8,246 bases of DNA from Candidatus Sodaliphilus limicaballi. Its GTDB lineage: Bacteria > Bacteroidota > Bacteroidia > Bacteroidales > Muribaculaceae. Of this stretch, positions 7,454 to 8,246 are shown piece after piece. The stretch is from positions 1 to 8,246 of the forward strand of contig JAGHSP010000120.1 in the NCBI GenBank assembly GCA_018065815.1. The letters are read 5' to 3'. Every line of letters begins with the position of its first letter. Positions within the stretch are counted from its first letter, which is position 1. The translations under genes were made by a program, and so were the position numbers. Below the pieces are notes generated by a model. It saw only the letters and a list, made by a program, of their open reading frames with translations. It ran no database searches and was not told the origin of the DNA.

Positions 7454-7540
7454 GGAGAGGTGGGTGAGTGGCTGAAACCAGCAGTTTGCCAAACTGCCGT
7501 AGGAGTAATCCTACCGCAAGTTCGAATCTTGTCCTCTCCG
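7454..7540 (+). tRNA. Class II serine-like tRNA with a GCC (glycine) anticodon
   Basis: A complete 87-nt cloverleaf. The acceptor stem ggagagg (7454-7460) pairs perfectly with cctctcc (7533-7539), and G7540 is the discriminator. The D stem ggt/acc (7463-7465 with 7477-7479) has three pairs, with GG in the loop. The anticodon stem gcagt/actgc (7481-7485 with 7493-7497) is perfect. The long variable arm gtagga/tcctac (7499-7504 with 7509-7514) has six pairs closed by a gtaa loop. The T arm is gcaag-ttcgaat-cttgt (7516-7532). CCA is not encoded. A long variable arm, three-pair D stem and G73 are serine-tRNA features. The seven-base loop TTGCCAA puts GCC at 34-36 (7488-7490), a glycine anticodon; a serine tRNA for AGC/AGU would have GCT, one base different at 7490. 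Glycine tRNAs are class I with a short variable loop, so this is not an ordinary glycine tRNA. Likely charged with serine, because SerRS reads the variable arm rather than the anticodon (family knowledge). It has its own promoter and terminator. Confidence 0.9.
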
Positions 7541-7543
7541 CAT

Positions 7544-7596
7544 AATCGAAGTTAACTGATTGATTATCAAGAAGTTAACTTCGATTTTTTATTTTT
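7544..7596 (+). terminator. Intrinsic terminator of the tRNA gene
   Basis: Arms 7544-7557 (aatcgaagttaact) and 7573-7586 (agttaacttcgatt) are exact reverse complements over 14 bp. The right arm merges into a T-run (7585-7590), with more T at 7592-7596. It starts three bases after the discriminator of the tRNA, so the tRNA is a single-gene transcript. Confidence 0.88.
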
Positions 7597-7598
7597 GG

Positions 7599-7617
7599 TC
7601 GGACGAAATTCGGACGA
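7599..7617. repeat. Direct repeat TCGGACGA x2, candidate integrase-binding site
   Basis: TCGGACGA at 7599-7606 recurs at 7610-7617 after AAT, an 11-bp period that puts both copies on nearly the same face of the helix. It lies between the tRNA terminator and the integrase gene, where arm-type or accessory-protein sites are found in attachment regions. The repeat is seen directly; its role is inferred. Confidence 0.45.
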
Positions 7618-7695
7618 TTCTAAACGAAAACGGTTTGTTAACAATATCTGTGTTTTTCTAAAAGATGTTAAATCTCAAAGAAAAATGTAAAAAAA

Positions 7696-8246
7696 ATGTC
7701 GTACCTAAATGTAAGAAACACAAGCACTAACAACGTACTTGGATTTACGTACCCCAAATTGCACCAAGGCAAATCCTGGTACATCGACTTCTATGCCTTC
7801 GACCCAGCGGACGGAAAAATGAAAAGAAAAAAATATATGCTCGACGGCATTGTGAAGGTTACAGAAAGAAGAAAAAGAGCTGCTGAAATGATGCAGGCTA
7901 TCATGAAACAATTACGCGGAGGCTGGAATCCTTGGGTAAATTCATCAGAAAGTCGCGGATATACATTGTTTGACGATTGTTTGGAAAATTATCTGCGCTA
8001 TGTGGGTAAGATGGACAGAAAGAAAACAATTCATTCCTACACATCAAGGGTGAACATTCTCAAGTCATATATAAAGACACAGCTAATACCGATAAAGTAT
8101 GAGTATCAGTTTGACGAGGCATTCGTCAATGACTTCCTCGACTGGATTCTTTTAGACCGCGATAGCAGTCCTACAACTCGAAATAATTATCGAGGGTGGT
8201 GTTATTCTCTTGCAGAGTATTTAATAGGAAGAAAATACATAACAAG
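7696..8246 (+). CDS. Tyrosine-type site-specific integrase, N-terminal part, truncated by window edge
   Basis: The frame is open from ATG 7696 to the right edge (183 complete codons, no stop). Residues about 15-52 (FTYPKLHQGKSWYIDFYAF, then KMKRKKYML) look like the N-terminal arm-DNA-binding module common in Bacteroidetes integrases. A basic helical linker follows (54-75, RRKRAAEMMQAIMKQL). From about 88 (YTLFDDCLENYLRYVGKMDRK) through SYTSRVNILKSYI (114-126) to residue 183 is the SAM-like core-binding domain. The catalytic domain with Arg, His-x-x-Arg and Tyr is outside the window, so activity cannot be judged. Such proteins carry out integration and excision of elements between attachment sites. 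The start lies in an A-rich context without Shine-Dalgarno; the closest upstream ATG (7685) is followed directly by TAA. Base use is more A/T-rich than in the genes to the left, as expected for acquired DNA. No consensus promoter with a good -7 box was found in 7618-7695. Confidence 0.85.
   Translation, partial: MSYLNVRNTSTNNVLGFTYPKLHQGKSWYIDFYAFDPADGKMKRKKYMLDGIVKVTERRKRAAEMMQAIMKQLRGGWNPWVNSSESRGYTLFDDCLENYLRYVGKMDRKKTIHSYTSRVNILKSYIKTQLIPIKYEYQFDEAFVNDFLDWILLDRDSSPTTRNNYRGWCYSLAEYLIGRKYIT

Larger units (their letters stand above)
7541..8246 (+). mobile_element. Probable integrase end of a tRNA-targeted integrative element, cut by the window edge
   Basis: A tyrosine recombinase gene starts 155 nt past the 3' end of a tRNA gene and points away from it. 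This is the usual layout at the integrase end of genomic islands, prophages and conjugative elements. The sequence from about 7590 on is visibly richer in A/T than the chromosomal genes to the left. I cannot fix the left border: the crossover could lie in the tRNA 3' end, T loop or anticodon arm, and the distal attachment site is not in the window. Type of element (phage, conjugative or mobilisable) cannot be told from this much. Confidence 0.6.

Noticed and set aside
7454..7540. Plain tRNA-Gly(GCC) annotation
   Set aside because: The anticodon alone suggests glycine, but a six-bp variable arm does not occur in normal glycine tRNAs; the body is serine-like.
7705..7911. Minus-strand 68-residue open frame opposite the integrase
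   Set aside because: The plus strand has a continuous integrase-like frame here; the antisense translation is Ser/Phe/His-rich without motifs.
1..8246. CRISPR array, insertion sequence or toxin-antitoxin pair
   Set aside because: I saw no regularly spaced repeats, no transposase frame with terminal inverted repeats, and no paired small genes of that type.

Overview
The window looks like a chromosomal segment of a Bacteroidales bacterium, possibly Muribaculaceae or a Prevotella relative. The grounds are several promoters of the Bacteroidetes type (TTTG, about 20 nt, TAnnTTTG), start sites without Shine-Dalgarno sequences, large secreted proteins with PKD, Fn3 and jelly-roll domains, a C-terminal type IX secretion (T9SS)-like sorting domain, a C-terminal dockerin-like domain, and a Bacteroidetes-style tyrosine integrase. 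The family-level placement is inference.

Minus strand, in transcription order: mltG (7277-6255) encodes a membrane-anchored endolytic murein transglycosylase and is followed after 11 nt by a 75-residue DUF2007-type protein (6243-6016). A 221-nt spacer holds a nested inverted repeat. Then come two large exported proteins in tandem. The first (5794-2915, 959 aa) has three jelly-roll domains, two Fn3 pairs and a T9SS type A-like C-terminus. The second (2837-597, 746 aa) has a jelly roll, two PKD-like domains, a BACON-like segment and a dockerin-like double calcium loop. They are separated by a perfect 12-bp hairpin, and the second is closed by an intrinsic terminator at 521-574. The last minus-strand gene (419 to beyond the left edge) is the N-terminal third of a Y-family translesion DNA polymerase with its own promoter.

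Plus strand, right end: a very good Bacteroidetes promoter drives a single class II tRNA gene (7454-7540) with its own intrinsic terminator. About 155 nt past the tRNA starts a tyrosine recombinase that runs off the right edge. It is visibly more A/T-rich than the rest, so the right end is probably the integrase end of an integrative element inserted at the tRNA.

The most unusual observation is the tRNA. Its body is that of a serine tRNA (long six-bp variable arm, three-bp D stem, G discriminator), but the seven-base anticodon loop reads TTGCCAA, giving anticodon GCC (glycine) instead of a serine anticodon such as GCT. The same base makes the anticodon arm a perfect 8+1+8 palindrome. It may be a natural missense (Ser-for-Gly) tRNA, a tRNA altered by the neighbouring integration, or a sequencing error. 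The rest of the window is fairly ordinary Bacteroidales housekeeping and cell-surface content.
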